Shown piece by piece: positions 1 through 7,464 of a DNA stretch of 49,814 nt; positions within the stretch are counted from its first letter, which is position 1; every line of letters starts with the position of its first letter. The translations under genes were made by a program, and so were the position numbers. Source of the DNA: Limosilactobacillus oris DSM 4864 (GTDB lineage Bacteria; Bacillota; Bacilli; Lactobacillales; Lactobacillaceae); NCBI RefSeq assembly GCF_001434465.1, contig NZ_AZGE01000010.1, positions 1 to 49,814 on the forward strand. The letters run 5' to 3'. Under the pieces are notes generated by a model. It had not been told where the DNA came from. It did not search any database and was given only the letters and a program-made list of their open reading frames with translations.

Positions 1-44
1 CTCATCAGTACTTCTTGACGAAGAGCCATATTATCTCAGGTCAA

Positions 45-164
45 TTGCGATGTCCACTTCGCCATTAACCAGGCGCCTCACAATCCGGTGAGTTAACGCG
101 CCCCACTGTCAAAATGTCAATGGTAGCCATTTGGGTTGCTACCAGACCTCTCGACTCATCGCAA
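45..164 (-). ncRNA. Candidate structured RNA or leader, running off the left edge
   Basis: Read on the minus strand, this stretch can fold into a closed multibranch structure. A perfect 8-bp closing helix pairs 157-164 with 45-52. Inside it lie a 7-bp hairpin (138-144 with 121-127) and a compound hairpin in which 98-102 pairs with 72-76 around CTCAC/GTGAG (77-81, 88-92). A good minus-strand -10 box sits just upstream, so the predicted transcript would begin almost exactly at the closing helix. That agreement is the main support. Only about 44 nt beyond the fold are in the window, so it may be a 5' leader of a leftward gene or a free-standing RNA. I do not recognise the family. Confidence 0.45.
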
Positions 165-169
165 AGTCC

Positions 170-197
170 ATTATACCAAATCAACCGGAATTAACAA
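170..197 (-). promoter_or_regulatory. Leftward promoter for the edge RNA
   Basis: On the minus strand, TATAAT (170-175) is a perfect -10 box, with a weak -35 TTGTTA (192-197) 16 bp upstream. Initiation would fall near 163-164. It lies just beyond the stop codon of the leftward gene at 201-659, so it starts a new transcription unit going off the window. Confidence 0.5.
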
Positions 198-200
198 GCA

Positions 201-659
201 CTATGCCCGATTCTCGGCAACGGCTGCCAGGTGCTCCGCCATCCATTCCTGTGCCCGTTCCACTAGGGCTGTAATGCTGCCGCCCTGGTCGGTATCATTT
301 GCCAGCTCATCAATGCGCAGTCCTGATTTATTAACGTCGGCGCTTTCCATGACCATATACAAGTTGACCGGGTATTCCGGCTCCTGATCCAGTAGCTTCC
401 CATCTAAACGCTCTGCTTCCCCCATTGGGACGTTGATGAGGTTCGCCTCTAAGCGGACACTTACTGGATCGCCCTTTTTCATCTTAACGTCGAGATTATA
501 CTGGCCGAGATACCCCTTATCAAACTGGTCAAGCATAAACTGGATGGCCGCCTTTAGCGTCGTTTTTTGCTGGGCCTGGGCCGCTGTCTTCGCAACCGTT
601 TCCTTTACGACCCGGTCACCCGTTACCTGTCCTAAATAATCGGCTACCGTCATCTTCAT
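201..659 (-). CDS. Hypothetical cytosolic protein, 152 aa
   Basis: I do not recognise this protein. It is 152 residues, soluble and mildly acidic, with an Ala/Gln-rich N-terminal helix (about residues 15-40) and no signal peptide, membrane segment or catalytic motif that I can name. Its ATG overlaps the stop of the upstream membrane-protein gene by 4 nt (656-659, ATGA), so the two are probably translationally coupled and may act together. The coding frame is supported by that overlap and by synonymous-position GC bias like its neighbours. Function unknown. Confidence 0.7.
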   Translation of the reverse strand: MKMTVADYLGQVTGDRVVKETVAKTAAQAQQKTTLKAAIQFMLDQFDKGYLGQYNLDVKMKKGDPVSVRLEANLINVPMGEAERLDGKLLDQEPEYPVNLYMVMESADVNKSGLRIDELANDTDQGGSITALVERAQEWMAEHLAAVAENRA

Positions 660-1063
660 TTTTTCGCTTGCTCCTCCATTTTCTTAATCCGTGCCTGCGT
701 GTATTCCGCCCGCTGCTTAATGCCATAGTAAATTCCCGCACAGCCCAAGAGAATCCCAATAATGCTGAGCCCTTGTACCAGAACCCCCGTTACTGTCATC
801 CGGGAATCAATCGTTTGAAAGGTGGCTAAACTGGCAATCGCAAAGTAGAGGTTCACGAGAATGGTCGCATAGCCGCAAAAGCGCATCTTCAATAGGGCCA
901 GACCGTTAACGATAACTGCCAGGATAATGAATACTAGCAGCCGCCCCCAAACTTCCGGGTCAGCCAAGGATTGCCCGTGTTGGAGAAACATAATGGCATC
1001 CAGTACCAGGGCGAACACCGCTGCTACCGACGTCACAACTATCACTTTATCAGAATTCTTCAT
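656..1063 (-). CDS. Small four-helix membrane protein, 135 aa
   Basis: This is a hydrophobic protein with about four predicted transmembrane helices (roughly residues 7-24, 40-58, 63-85 and 95-115) and a charged C-terminal tail rich in Lys/Glu/Gln. I do not recognise a family. An upstream in-frame ATG at 1081 falls inside the U-run of a terminator and has no ribosome site. The ATG at 1063 follows GAAGG and gives a clean protein beginning MKNSDK, so I chose it. The gene lies directly behind a structured terminator-like element (1084-1170) and overlaps the next gene, suggesting an attenuated two-gene unit downstream of lplA. Confidence 0.7.
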   Translation of the reverse strand: MKNSDKVIVVTSVAAVFALVLDAIMFLQHGQSLADPEVWGRLLVFIILAVIVNGLALLKMRFCGYATILVNLYFAIASLATFQTIDSRMTVTGVLVQGLSIIGILLGCAGIYYGIKQRAEYTQARIKKMEEQAKK

Positions 1064-1083
1064 CTCATTACCAACCTTCATTT

Positions 1084-1170
1084 AAAAACAAAAAGGAGTG
1101 CTTGCTGCACCCCGTTACGCAAATTCCGCGGGGCTGGATGAGTTTCACATAACTCACCCGCTTACACTCC
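1084..1170 (-). ncRNA. Three-way-junction RNA ending in an intrinsic terminator
   Basis: On the minus strand a 6-bp closing helix (1165-1170 with 1095-1100) encloses two hairpins. One is 9 bp with a single G-U pair (1151-1159 with 1136-1144); the other has a 5-bp CCCCG/CGGGG stem (1129-1133 with 1110-1114). The closing helix is followed at once by a U-run (1084-1094). It lies between lplA and the ribosome site of the next gene. It is thus at least a terminator, and its elaborate shape suggests an attenuator or sRNA. No known riboswitch class matched by eye. Confidence 0.5.
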
Positions 1171-1171
1171 C

Positions 1172-1200
1172 ATTCTACTAAATTAATTGGGAAAGCTCAA
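1172..1200 (-). promoter_or_regulatory. Possible promoter after lplA
   Basis: On the minus strand, TTGAGC (1195-1200) and TAGAAT (1172-1177) are separated by 17 bp immediately after the lplA stop. If used, transcription would start just inside or after the first strand of the closing helix of the 1084-1170 element. That would weaken the helix, so readthrough from lplA is an equally good source for the RNA. Confidence 0.3.
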
Positions 1201-2214
1201 TTAGGCCAGCAAATCAGCAATCTCTGCCGTTGGAATTCCCGTAATGTACTGGGCAGTCCCGGCCTTTTCTAGCGCCGCCGCGATTGCATCCCGGTCATAC
1301 TTGACCCCCTTGAGCTGGTCGGCCAGCTGCGTAACGTCCTGCGGGCCGAAGAAGTCACCGAAGAATTTCACGTTCTTGATGACGCCATCCTTAACATCCA
1401 GCCGGGCATCAATCGTTCCCATGTCAAAGTGCTTCCGGCGTTTCGTTGTAAATTCAGGATTCTTGCCATAAACCCAGTCCCAGTTGTTGTAGTATTGCTC
1501 GTAGATCTTATCAATTTCCTTTTGATCCTCAGGAGTAACTACATACTGCTTATCCTTGATTTCTTCAAGGCTGTCGACATTAAACAGCCCCTTTAGGAGG
1601 TCGTCACGGAACGTTGGCACATCAATATCCTGATATTCCTTTGCCAGGTACGGACGAAGGTTCGTTACCCGAGACCGCACCGACTTGATTCCCTTGGAGG
1701 CAATCTTATCCTGGGCTACGTGAAGGGCATCCGCAACAACGCTCAGGTCCACGTTCAACATCAGTGTCCCATGCGAGAAGATCTTGCCGTTCTTGGAGTA
1801 CATTGCGTTACCAGAAAACTTCTTCCCATCAACCAAAATGTCGTTCCGGCCACTCACTTCGGCGGTCGTTGCCCCCATCTTGTGCAAGACATCCACGATT
1901 GGCTGGGTAAAGGATTTAAAGTCACCAAACTCTTCACTATCGCTCGGCACCACAAAACTAAAGCAGAGGTTTCCCAAATCCTGGTAAACGGCCCCGCCAC
2001 CAGATAGCCGCCGGGTCACCCGAATATTGTGCTCCTTAACGTAGTCCTGGTTGATCTCTTCCGCCGTGTTCTGGTTACGGCCGACGATAATGCACGGTTC
2101 TTCATAGTAAAAAAGTACCAGTGGTTCCTGACCAAAATCCTTCTCGTTCATCAGATACTGTTCAGTCGCCAAGTTCATCCCGATATTGTGGGAAGTCATT
2201 GAAACATAACGCAT
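1201..2214 (-). CDS. lplA: Lipoate-protein ligase A
   Basis: This 337-residue cytosolic enzyme activates lipoate with ATP and transfers it to a lysine of lipoyl-domain proteins such as the E2 subunits of 2-oxoacid dehydrogenases or GcvH. The sequence shows the biotin/lipoate ligase core: GRNQN near residue 46, RRLSGGGAVY near 68-77, the NDILVDGKKFSGNA block near 124-137 carrying the catalytic lysine, and a C-terminal accessory domain (about 250-337). The length is normal for the two-domain form. The ATG at 2214 is followed by a typical MRYV start. No substrate complex genes lie in this window. It diverges from usp. Confidence 0.93.
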   Translation of the reverse strand: MRYVSMTSHNIGMNLATEQYLMNEKDFGQEPLVLFYYEEPCIIVGRNQNTAEEINQDYVKEHNIRVTRRLSGGGAVYQDLGNLCFSFVVPSDSEEFGDFKSFTQPIVDVLHKMGATTAEVSGRNDILVDGKKFSGNAMYSKNGKIFSHGTLMLNVDLSVVADALHVAQDKIASKGIKSVRSRVTNLRPYLAKEYQDIDVPTFRDDLLKGLFNVDSLEEIKDKQYVVTPEDQKEIDKIYEQYYNNWDWVYGKNPEFTTKRRKHFDMGTIDARLDVKDGVIKNVKFFGDFFGPQDVTQLADQLKGVKYDRDAIAAALEKAGTAQYITGIPTAEIADLLA

Positions 2215-2305
2215 TGTCCTACTCCTAACTTGTGAAAATCATAACAAAATTAGACTAAAACCTAAAATATGTCTTTTAAGTTTCTATGATTAGTTTATTC
2301 CTATC

Positions 2306-2319
2306 TGCAAGCGTTTTCA
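2306..2319. promoter_or_regulatory. Catabolite-responsive element (cre)
   Basis: TGCAAGCGTTTTCA matches the CcpA operator consensus TGWAANCGNTNWCA at 13 of 14 positions. It lies in the lplA/usp divergent region, about 20 bp upstream of the usp -35 box, so it could act on either gene. CcpA binding is inferred from the sequence only. Confidence 0.5.
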
Positions 2320-2338
2320 AATAATAAGTAAGAATAAG

Positions 2339-2368
2339 CTGAAAAAAAGCGGCGAAAAACCGTATAAT
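2339..2368 (+). promoter_or_regulatory. usp promoter with hairpin leader
   Basis: CTGAAA (2339-2344) and a perfect TATAAT (2363-2368) are 18 bp apart. The leader (about 2375-2460) has a 7-bp inverted repeat (2380-2386 with 2411-2417) enclosing 24 nt. It ends in a strong AAAGGAG ribosome site. The leader is long for such a small gene and may be regulatory. Confidence 0.55.
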
Positions 2369-2460
2369 AAGGGTAAAGCAAGAGCATGACGCTGCTTTCG
2401 CAACCCGCGGTGCTCTTCATCACGCTAACCACTTCCCACTGCAGTAAAGGAGTTTTTAAT

Positions 2461-2931
2461 ATGGCAGACAATTCGCAATACCAGAATATCCTGGTCGCTG
2501 TCGACGGTTCGAAGGCAACTGCCGGGGTCCTAGAGGCTGGCATCAAGGCCGCCCTCCGTAATAACGCCCACCTAGATATTTTAACGATCACCCAGGTCGA
2601 CCAGCTCACTGATGGTTACAGTGATGCTGGTCCTTCTGATGACCAAACTTATAGCGCGGTTCACGCCACCCGCGGGCGGATGGATGACCTCAAGCAGAAG
2701 GCGCAAAACGCCGGGGTGACCGACGTCAGCATCCATATCCGGTTCGGCAATCCCAAGCGGGTCATCGCACGGGAATTCCCCGCCGATCACCATTCCGATT
2801 TGATTGTAATTGGCGCCTCGGGGCTTTCTGGCGTAGAACGGTTGATGATTGGTTCCGTCACCAATTACGTTAGCCGGACGGCCCACTGCGATGTCCTCGT
2901 CGTCCGGGCCACGGAAGGCTTCCAAAAGTAG
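2461..2931 (+). CDS. Universal stress protein, UspA family
   Basis: This is a 156-residue single-domain Usp. The beta-1 strand ILVAVDGS (about residues 9-16) and the nucleotide loop G-x2-G-x9-G-S (GASGLSG...GS, about 118-132) are intact, so it belongs to the ATP-binding subgroup and is expected to be a cytosolic dimer. The exact role is not known for most lactobacilli. An in-frame ATG 75 bp upstream (2386) is rejected because the AAAGGAG site is ideally placed for 2461. Only 4 nt separate it from the downstream translation GTPase, so the two are likely co-expressed. It has its own TATAAT promoter and a nearby cre. A second Usp lies at 31775-32233. Confidence 0.92.
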   Translation: MADNSQYQNILVAVDGSKATAGVLEAGIKAALRNNAHLDILTITQVDQLTDGYSDAGPSDDQTYSAVHATRGRMDDLKQKAQNAGVTDVSIHIRFGNPKRVIAREFPADHHSDLIVIGASGLSGVERLMIGSVTNYVSRTAHCDVLVVRATEGFQK

Positions 2932-2935
2932 AACG

Positions 2936-4876
2936 ATGACTAAGCAGATTATTGGGGGCCTGGTTGCCCACGTAGATGCGGGAAAAACTACCCTGACAGA
3001 GGCATTACTCTACCAGGCTGGTCAGCTGCGGCAGCTCGGGCGCGTGGACAAGGGAAGTTCCTTCCTCGATCCCGACCAGCTGGAAAAGCAACGCGGGATC
3101 ACGATTTTTACCCACCAGACCGCCCTCGACTACCAGAAGCTCCACCTAACCCTCCTCGATACCCCGGGCCATATCGACTTTGCGGCCCAGACAGAGCAGG
3201 TCCTGCAGGTGCTTGATTATGCAGTCCTCGTTATTTCCGCCACCGACGGACTTCAAGGCTCCACGCGCACCCTCTGGGACCTGTTAGCGCAATACCACGT
3301 GCCAACCTTTATTTTTATTAATAAGACCGATAGTGTCGGCGCCGATGTCCCAGCAGTTATCAAACAGCTACAAAGCTCATTGTCAGCAGCCTGTGTTGAC
3401 TTTACAGGTAAAACACCAACTACCGGCGCTACCGCCGAAGCAATCGCCATGCAAGATGATGCAGTCCTCGAAAGCTACCTGGCTAACGATTGCCTGACGG
3501 AGCAGCAGGTGCAAAGCCTGATCCAGCAGCGCAAACTTTTTCCGTGTTATGCCGGCTCCGCGTTAAAACTTACCGGCATCCAAGAACTGCTCGACGGTTT
3601 AGCACAGTGGACGGTCGAAACTCCTTCTACTGGTGACCAATTTGCTGCCCGGGTATTCAAAATTTCTCATGATGACCGCGGTAACAGGCTCAGTTGGGTG
3701 CGTGTCCTCAGCGGACAGCTGGTTGCCAAAAGGGAAGTCCTCCCCGGTGAGAAAGCCGACCAACTGCGGGTTTACAACGGCAGTAAGTTTTCTATCCAGC
3801 AATCGATTCCGGCCGGCGGCGTCTGTGCCATTACCGGCCTAACTTCCTCGTATCCCGGCCAGGGACTGGGTCAGGCCACAACCGCACCTCAGCCCCGGCT
3901 GCAACCTGTACTCTCCTACGCGATCAAAATCGACAATGATAATCCGCGGCCATACCTCGCGGCCCTGCGCGAACTAGCCGACGAGGAGCCCCAACTCAAG
4001 GTCGAGTGGCTGAGCGAGCTCCAAGAGGCACGTGTTCAGCTGATGGGAACCGTTCAAAAAGAGGTTCTTGAACAGCTGCTAGCCCAACGGTACGGTCTCC
4101 AAGTTCAGTTTACTAACGGGCAGATTCTCCATCGCGAAACGATTGATCGCCCTGTGGAAGGAGTCGGACACTTTGAGCCGCTCCGGCACTATGCCGAAGT
4201 CCACCTGCGCTTAGAGCCTGCTCCCCGCGGAAGCGGGCTCACCTTCACCAGCCACTGCCGCGAAGAGGTCCTAAGTCACAACTGGCAGCAACAGGTCATG
4301 GCCAGCCTGGGCGCCAAGGAACACCGCGGCGTCCTCATTGGGGCTCCCCTCACCGACGTTCAAATCACTCTGGTCGGCGGTAAGGGGAGCATCGTCCACT
4401 CCGTCGGCGGCGACTTTCGCGAGGCCACCTGGCGGGCTGTCCGCCAGGGTTTGATGGAGTTACGAGCTCAGAAGTGGTGCGTCCTCTTAGAACCCTGGTA
4501 CCACTATCGTTTAACCGTCCCCCAGGAGGAAGTTGGGCGCGCAATCAATGACCTGCAGCAGATGGGCGCTGATTTTAAGCTTACGGAGAGTGGTGCCGGT
4601 CCGCTGACTACCATCACCGGCAGTGGCCCCGTCGCCACAATGCGTGATTACGCCATTACCGTTCGTAATTATAACCGTGGTCAAGGTCAGCTGGAGTGTG
4701 TCGTTGACGGCTACCGTCCGTGCCACAACGCTGCCGAGGTTATTACCGACCACCAATATGATCCGGTAGCGGACCTCCCCAATACACCAGATTCGGTTTT
4801 CTGCGCTCACGGTGCCGGCTACCCGGTCAAATGGGATCAGGTTCCTGCCATGGCCCACTTCCCATACCAAAAATAA
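2936..4876 (+). CDS. Tet(M)/EF-G-like translation factor GTPase
   Basis: This 646-residue protein has the domain plan of the ribosomal-protection family. The G domain shows AHVDAGKTT (G1, about residue 11), DTPGHIDF (G3, about 76) and NKTD (G4, about 130). EF-G-like domains II-V follow, with a C-terminal GAGYPVKW block. The family moves or clears ligands on the ribosome using GTP. The domain IV tip differs from the proline/serine-rich loop I recall in Tet(M), so drug resistance should not be assumed; this looks like a chromosomal housekeeping or stress homologue. The start was taken as ATG 2936 because the upstream in-frame extension lies inside usp. The ribosome site is weak, which suggests coupling to usp. 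Confidence 0.8.
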   Translation: MTKQIIGGLVAHVDAGKTTLTEALLYQAGQLRQLGRVDKGSSFLDPDQLEKQRGITIFTHQTALDYQKLHLTLLDTPGHIDFAAQTEQVLQVLDYAVLVISATDGLQGSTRTLWDLLAQYHVPTFIFINKTDSVGADVPAVIKQLQSSLSAACVDFTGKTPTTGATAEAIAMQDDAVLESYLANDCLTEQQVQSLIQQRKLFPCYAGSALKLTGIQELLDGLAQWTVETPSTGDQFAARVFKISHDDRGNRLSWVRVLSGQLVAKREVLPGEKADQLRVYNGSKFSIQQSIPAGGVCAITGLTSSYPGQGLGQATTAPQPRLQPVLSYAIKIDNDNPRPYLAALRELADEEPQLKVEWLSELQEARVQLMGTVQKEVLEQLLAQRYGLQVQFTNGQILHRETIDRPVEGVGHFEPLRHYAEVHLRLEPAPRGSGLTFTSHCREEVLSHNWQQQVMASLGAKEHRGVLIGAPLTDVQITLVGGKGSIVHSVGGDFREATWRAVRQGLMELRAQKWCVLLEPWYHYRLTVPQEEVGRAINDLQQMGADFKLTESGAGPLTTITGSGPVATMRDYAITVRNYNRGQGQLECVVDGYRPCHNAAEVITDHQYDPVADLPNTPDSVFCAHGAGYPVKWDQVPAMAHFPYQK

Positions 4877-4919
4877 AGGCGCTTAGTCCAGTGGAAATTG
4901 CCACAGGGCTAAGCGCCTT
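4876..4919. terminator. Terminator hairpin between convergent genes
   Basis: A perfect 11-bp inverted repeat (4876-4886 with 4909-4919) is followed on the minus strand by a T-rich tract, so it should mainly end the ROK kinase transcript. It sits at the stop codon of the convergent GTPase gene and could also stop that message. Confidence 0.75.
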
Positions 4920-4927
4920 ACTCTATT

Positions 4928-5833
4928 CTACTTTTCCTCAAGTTGGAGGAGCAGGCCATATAGAGCCCCTAACAAGTTGGCCTCGTTGCCAAACTTGGCA
5001 GCTTGAATATCGGGCATCGCAATGTCGTCTTGCAAACGACGGTCACTCTCCTGGAGCAGCTTAAACTGGTGACGGATCTCACTGACAACTACCGGCTGAG
5101 CACTGATTCCACCACCAATTAAAATCCGCTCAAGGTCAACAACGGCTTGAACATTGATTAGCAGAACTGCCACCCGCCGGCAAAAGGCAGTAAAAATCTC
5201 CCAGGCTGCCGGAGTATGCCGGTTAATTTCTACAAATGCCCGGCGGCCATCCCTGGAATCTGGCAAGCCACAAGCTGCCGCCACCGCTGCAATCATTTTG
5301 ACCGCCGACGTACTGGCCCCAACCGTCGCCTCGTGGGGGTCCAAGTGGTCATGGTTGTTGACAATTGCACTGATTTCCCCTGCCCGAAAATGAGGCCCGG
5401 CCAGGAGCTGACCATTAATCATCAGACCCCCGCCAACCGAAGTCCCCAGGGTGACAACCGCTCCGTTAGCCACCGTCGTCAGGTTGCCTAGCCACATCTC
5501 CGCTAGGGTGGCGCAGTTGGCATCGTTGCCAACGTAGACCGGCAGTCCGGTTAACCGGCGCACATACTCTGCCAGGTTAAATTCGCCCATAAAACCAAGC
5601 GCCCCCGTAAACTCCACCTGCCCCGTAGTCGGGTTGACGATTCCAGGGACACTCACGCACACAGCATGAACATCCTGACTAGCGTGAATAAGCTGGGCAA
5701 GCGCCGCTAAAAAATCGTCCGCTCGCTGGGGCGTTGGCAACTGGTCCGTCGCAATAATATTGCCGGAATGATCGATCCGGGCACTTTTGATGGCCGTTCC
5801 TCCAATATCGATACTTAAATAGTAACGTTGCAC
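4928..5833 (-). CDS. ROK-family sugar kinase
   Basis: This 301-residue protein has the ROK/ASKHA ATPase fold. The phosphate-1 motif DIGGTAIK is near residue 9, GNDANC near 102, and GTSVGGG near 130. There is no N-terminal helix-turn-helix, so it is a kinase rather than a NagC/XylR repressor. The cysteine zinc motif of glucokinase-type ROKs is missing, and the region around residues 150-170 is instead His/Asp-rich, as in the zinc-free subgroup (BglK-like). Substrate is therefore uncertain. It starts at GTG 5833 behind GAGGGGAG and follows brnQ by 20 nt in the same direction. Confidence 0.85.
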   Translation of the reverse strand: MQRYYLSIDIGGTAIKSARIDHSGNIIATDQLPTPQRADDFLAALAQLIHASQDVHAVCVSVPGIVNPTTGQVEFTGALGFMGEFNLAEYVRRLTGLPVYVGNDANCATLAEMWLGNLTTVANGAVVTLGTSVGGGLMINGQLLAGPHFRAGEISAIVNNHDHLDPHEATVGASTSAVKMIAAVAAACGLPDSRDGRRAFVEINRHTPAAWEIFTAFCRRVAVLLINVQAVVDLERILIGGGISAQPVVVSEIRHQFKLLQESDRRLQDDIAMPDIQAAKFGNEANLLGALYGLLLQLEEK

Positions 5834-5853
5834 TTGCTCACTCTCCCCTCGCG

Positions 5854-7209
5854 TTATTTACCTGCATTATACCGCTGGTACTGCCGGACGGCCAAACCAA
5901 TAGCTGTCCCGACAAGCGCAAAGGGCAGCCAGGCAAAACCCGTAGCAAAAAGTGGCAGGTGCTGCTCTGCCCAACCGGTCAGTAGGCGGCTAACCGTCCA
6001 TCCCTTCAAGGCTGGCGGTACATTAGCAACCAGGGCAAATAAAGCGGGAATTATCGTCAGTCCCAGTGCCCACCGGTACACCACCGGAGCCCGGCCAAAT
6101 AATGGCGAAGCAAGGGCTACGCAAATCAAAACGATTGCTAAGGGGTACAGGAACATCAGTACCGGCGTCGACCAGGTTACAATCTGGTCCAAGCCAAGGT
6201 TGGCGATTAAAAAGGATAGCAGACAATTCAAGCGCAAAAAAGTCTTATATGAAATCTGGGGGAAGCGCTGGTGGAAGTCCTGGGAGAAAGCAATTACCAG
6301 CCCCATCGCCGTCGTCAGACAGGTCACTGTGGCCAGCGTCAGCAGAAGCACGTTGCCGAACGTCCCCAGGTAGTAATGAGCCACCTGGTTAAGGGTCGTC
6401 CCCCCGTTGGTCGCTAATGCAAACTGGTTCCTGCTGGTGGTCCCGAGATAAATCAGCCCCAAGTAGAGGACGCCAATCCCCAGAATGCCGATAAAGCCCC
6501 CCTTGGCCGTTGCTAGCGAGCGGGCCCGGTTGTCGAAGCCCATTTGCTGGACGGCCGCGACGACGGTTACCCCAAAGATCAGCATCGCCAGAGCGTCCAT
6601 GGTGTTATAGCCCTGTAAAAAGCCATTCGCAAGGGGTTGCGTTAAATAGTCGCTTGTGGGGTGCGGAGTGGATAGTTTACCCATTGGCCGGGAAAAGGCC
6701 AGGAGGAACACCACCAGGAGCATCACCAGAAAGGCCGGGTTCAGGACCTTGCCAATAATCTCCGTCACCCTTCCGGACTTTACCGAAAAAAAGTAGGCCA
6801 CCAGAAAAAAGGCTCCGGTAAACAAGGCTAAACCCAGCGACTGCATCTTCGCCGGCAGTGCCGGAGCAATACCAATCGCGTAGGGAACGGTAGCCGTCCG
6901 GGGGGTGGCACAAAGCGGACCAATGGTGGCGTGAACCATTATCAGGAAGACCAGAGCAAACCAGTCACCGACCGGCCGGGCAAGGTCAAACAAGCCCCGG
7001 CTCCGGGTTACACTAAGCGCCAGGAGTGCTAGTAATGGCAGGAGGACCCCGGAACTAATAAAACCGGCCGCTGCCGGCCCCCAGTTGGCTCCCGCCAGTT
7101 GGCCCAGGTGAACCGGAAAGACCAGGTTTCCAGCCCCGAACAACATTCCAAAAACGAGTGAGCCAATCACCAGGTAGGTCCGGCCCCGTTGCCAGCGTAT
7201 GTTCATCAT
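5854..7209 (-). CDS. brnQ: Branched-chain amino acid permease BrnQ (LIVCS family)
   Basis: This is a polytopic membrane protein of about 451 residues with around 12 helices. The opening FGMLFGAGNLVFP block is typical of Leu/Ile/Val:cation symporters of the LIVCS family, which import branched-chain amino acids with Na+ or H+. An in-frame ATG at 7227 exists, but its region contains the GAGGAGAG ribosome site, so the real start is the tandem ATG at 7209/7206. It is followed by the ROK gene 20 nt downstream. A dispersed repeat (7261-7440) separates it from xfp upstream. Confidence 0.9.
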   Translation of the reverse strand: MMNIRWQRGRTYLVIGSLVFGMLFGAGNLVFPVHLGQLAGANWGPAAAGFISSGVLLPLLALLALSVTRSRGLFDLARPVGDWFALVFLIMVHATIGPLCATPRTATVPYAIGIAPALPAKMQSLGLALFTGAFFLVAYFFSVKSGRVTEIIGKVLNPAFLVMLLVVFLLAFSRPMGKLSTPHPTSDYLTQPLANGFLQGYNTMDALAMLIFGVTVVAAVQQMGFDNRARSLATAKGGFIGILGIGVLYLGLIYLGTTSRNQFALATNGGTTLNQVAHYYLGTFGNVLLLTLATVTCLTTAMGLVIAFSQDFHQRFPQISYKTFLRLNCLLSFLIANLGLDQIVTWSTPVLMFLYPLAIVLICVALASPLFGRAPVVYRWALGLTIIPALFALVANVPPALKGWTVSRLLTGWAEQHLPLFATGFAWLPFALVGTAIGLAVRQYQRYNAGK

Positions 7210-7260
7210 CAATTCTCTCCTCGTCAATAATCCTATAAATTATACCGGGAATGCGAAAAA

Positions 7261-7440
7261 AGAGAGTGAGACAGAACTAGCTTAACTAGTTCGTCGTCCC
7301 ACCTCCGTAAGGATGGCTAGGTTGGTCAAATGCTGATAAATCAGCGTTTGAACTGCCAGCCATCTACTGCGCTGTTGCATTTTTAACTTTAAAACAGTAA
7401 AGAGACTGAGTTAATTCCCAGTCTCCTTTATTTATTAAGT
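7261..7440. repeat. Dispersed intergenic repeat, copy A
   Basis: This block between xfp and brnQ shares long near-identical segments with 21612-21894, including the hairpin at 7320-7361 (arms around CAAATGCTGAT/ATCAGCGTTTG) and the stretch near 7362-7425. A left hairpin (7267-7302) and a right hairpin (7402-7408 with 7419-7425, followed by TTTAC on the minus strand) are both terminator-like. The right hairpin probably ends xfp. It has no ORF and no transposase, so it behaves like a small non-autonomous or repeat element. Confidence 0.7.
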
Positions 7441-7464
7441 GTTTAATTAGCAATCAGGAGTTGA

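Noticed and set aside
65-150. Cobalamin-riboswitch-like pieces on the plus strand (AATCC, CCCCACTGT, CAGACCT)
   Set aside because: The fragments are in roughly the right order, but the conserved boxes are incomplete, no plus-strand gene follows, and the promoter points the other way. Treated as a coincidence of the complementary strand of a minus-strand structure.
145-165. PyrR-binding-like sequence (AGTCGAGAGGTCT on the minus strand)
   Set aside because: It lacks the CCNGNGAGG core and the surrounding anti-antiterminator arrangement of pyr leaders.
2936-4876. Acquired tetracycline-resistance gene
   Set aside because: The family resemblance is clear, but the domain IV tip differs from Tet(M), the gene shares the composition of its surroundings, and no mobile-element genes flank it.
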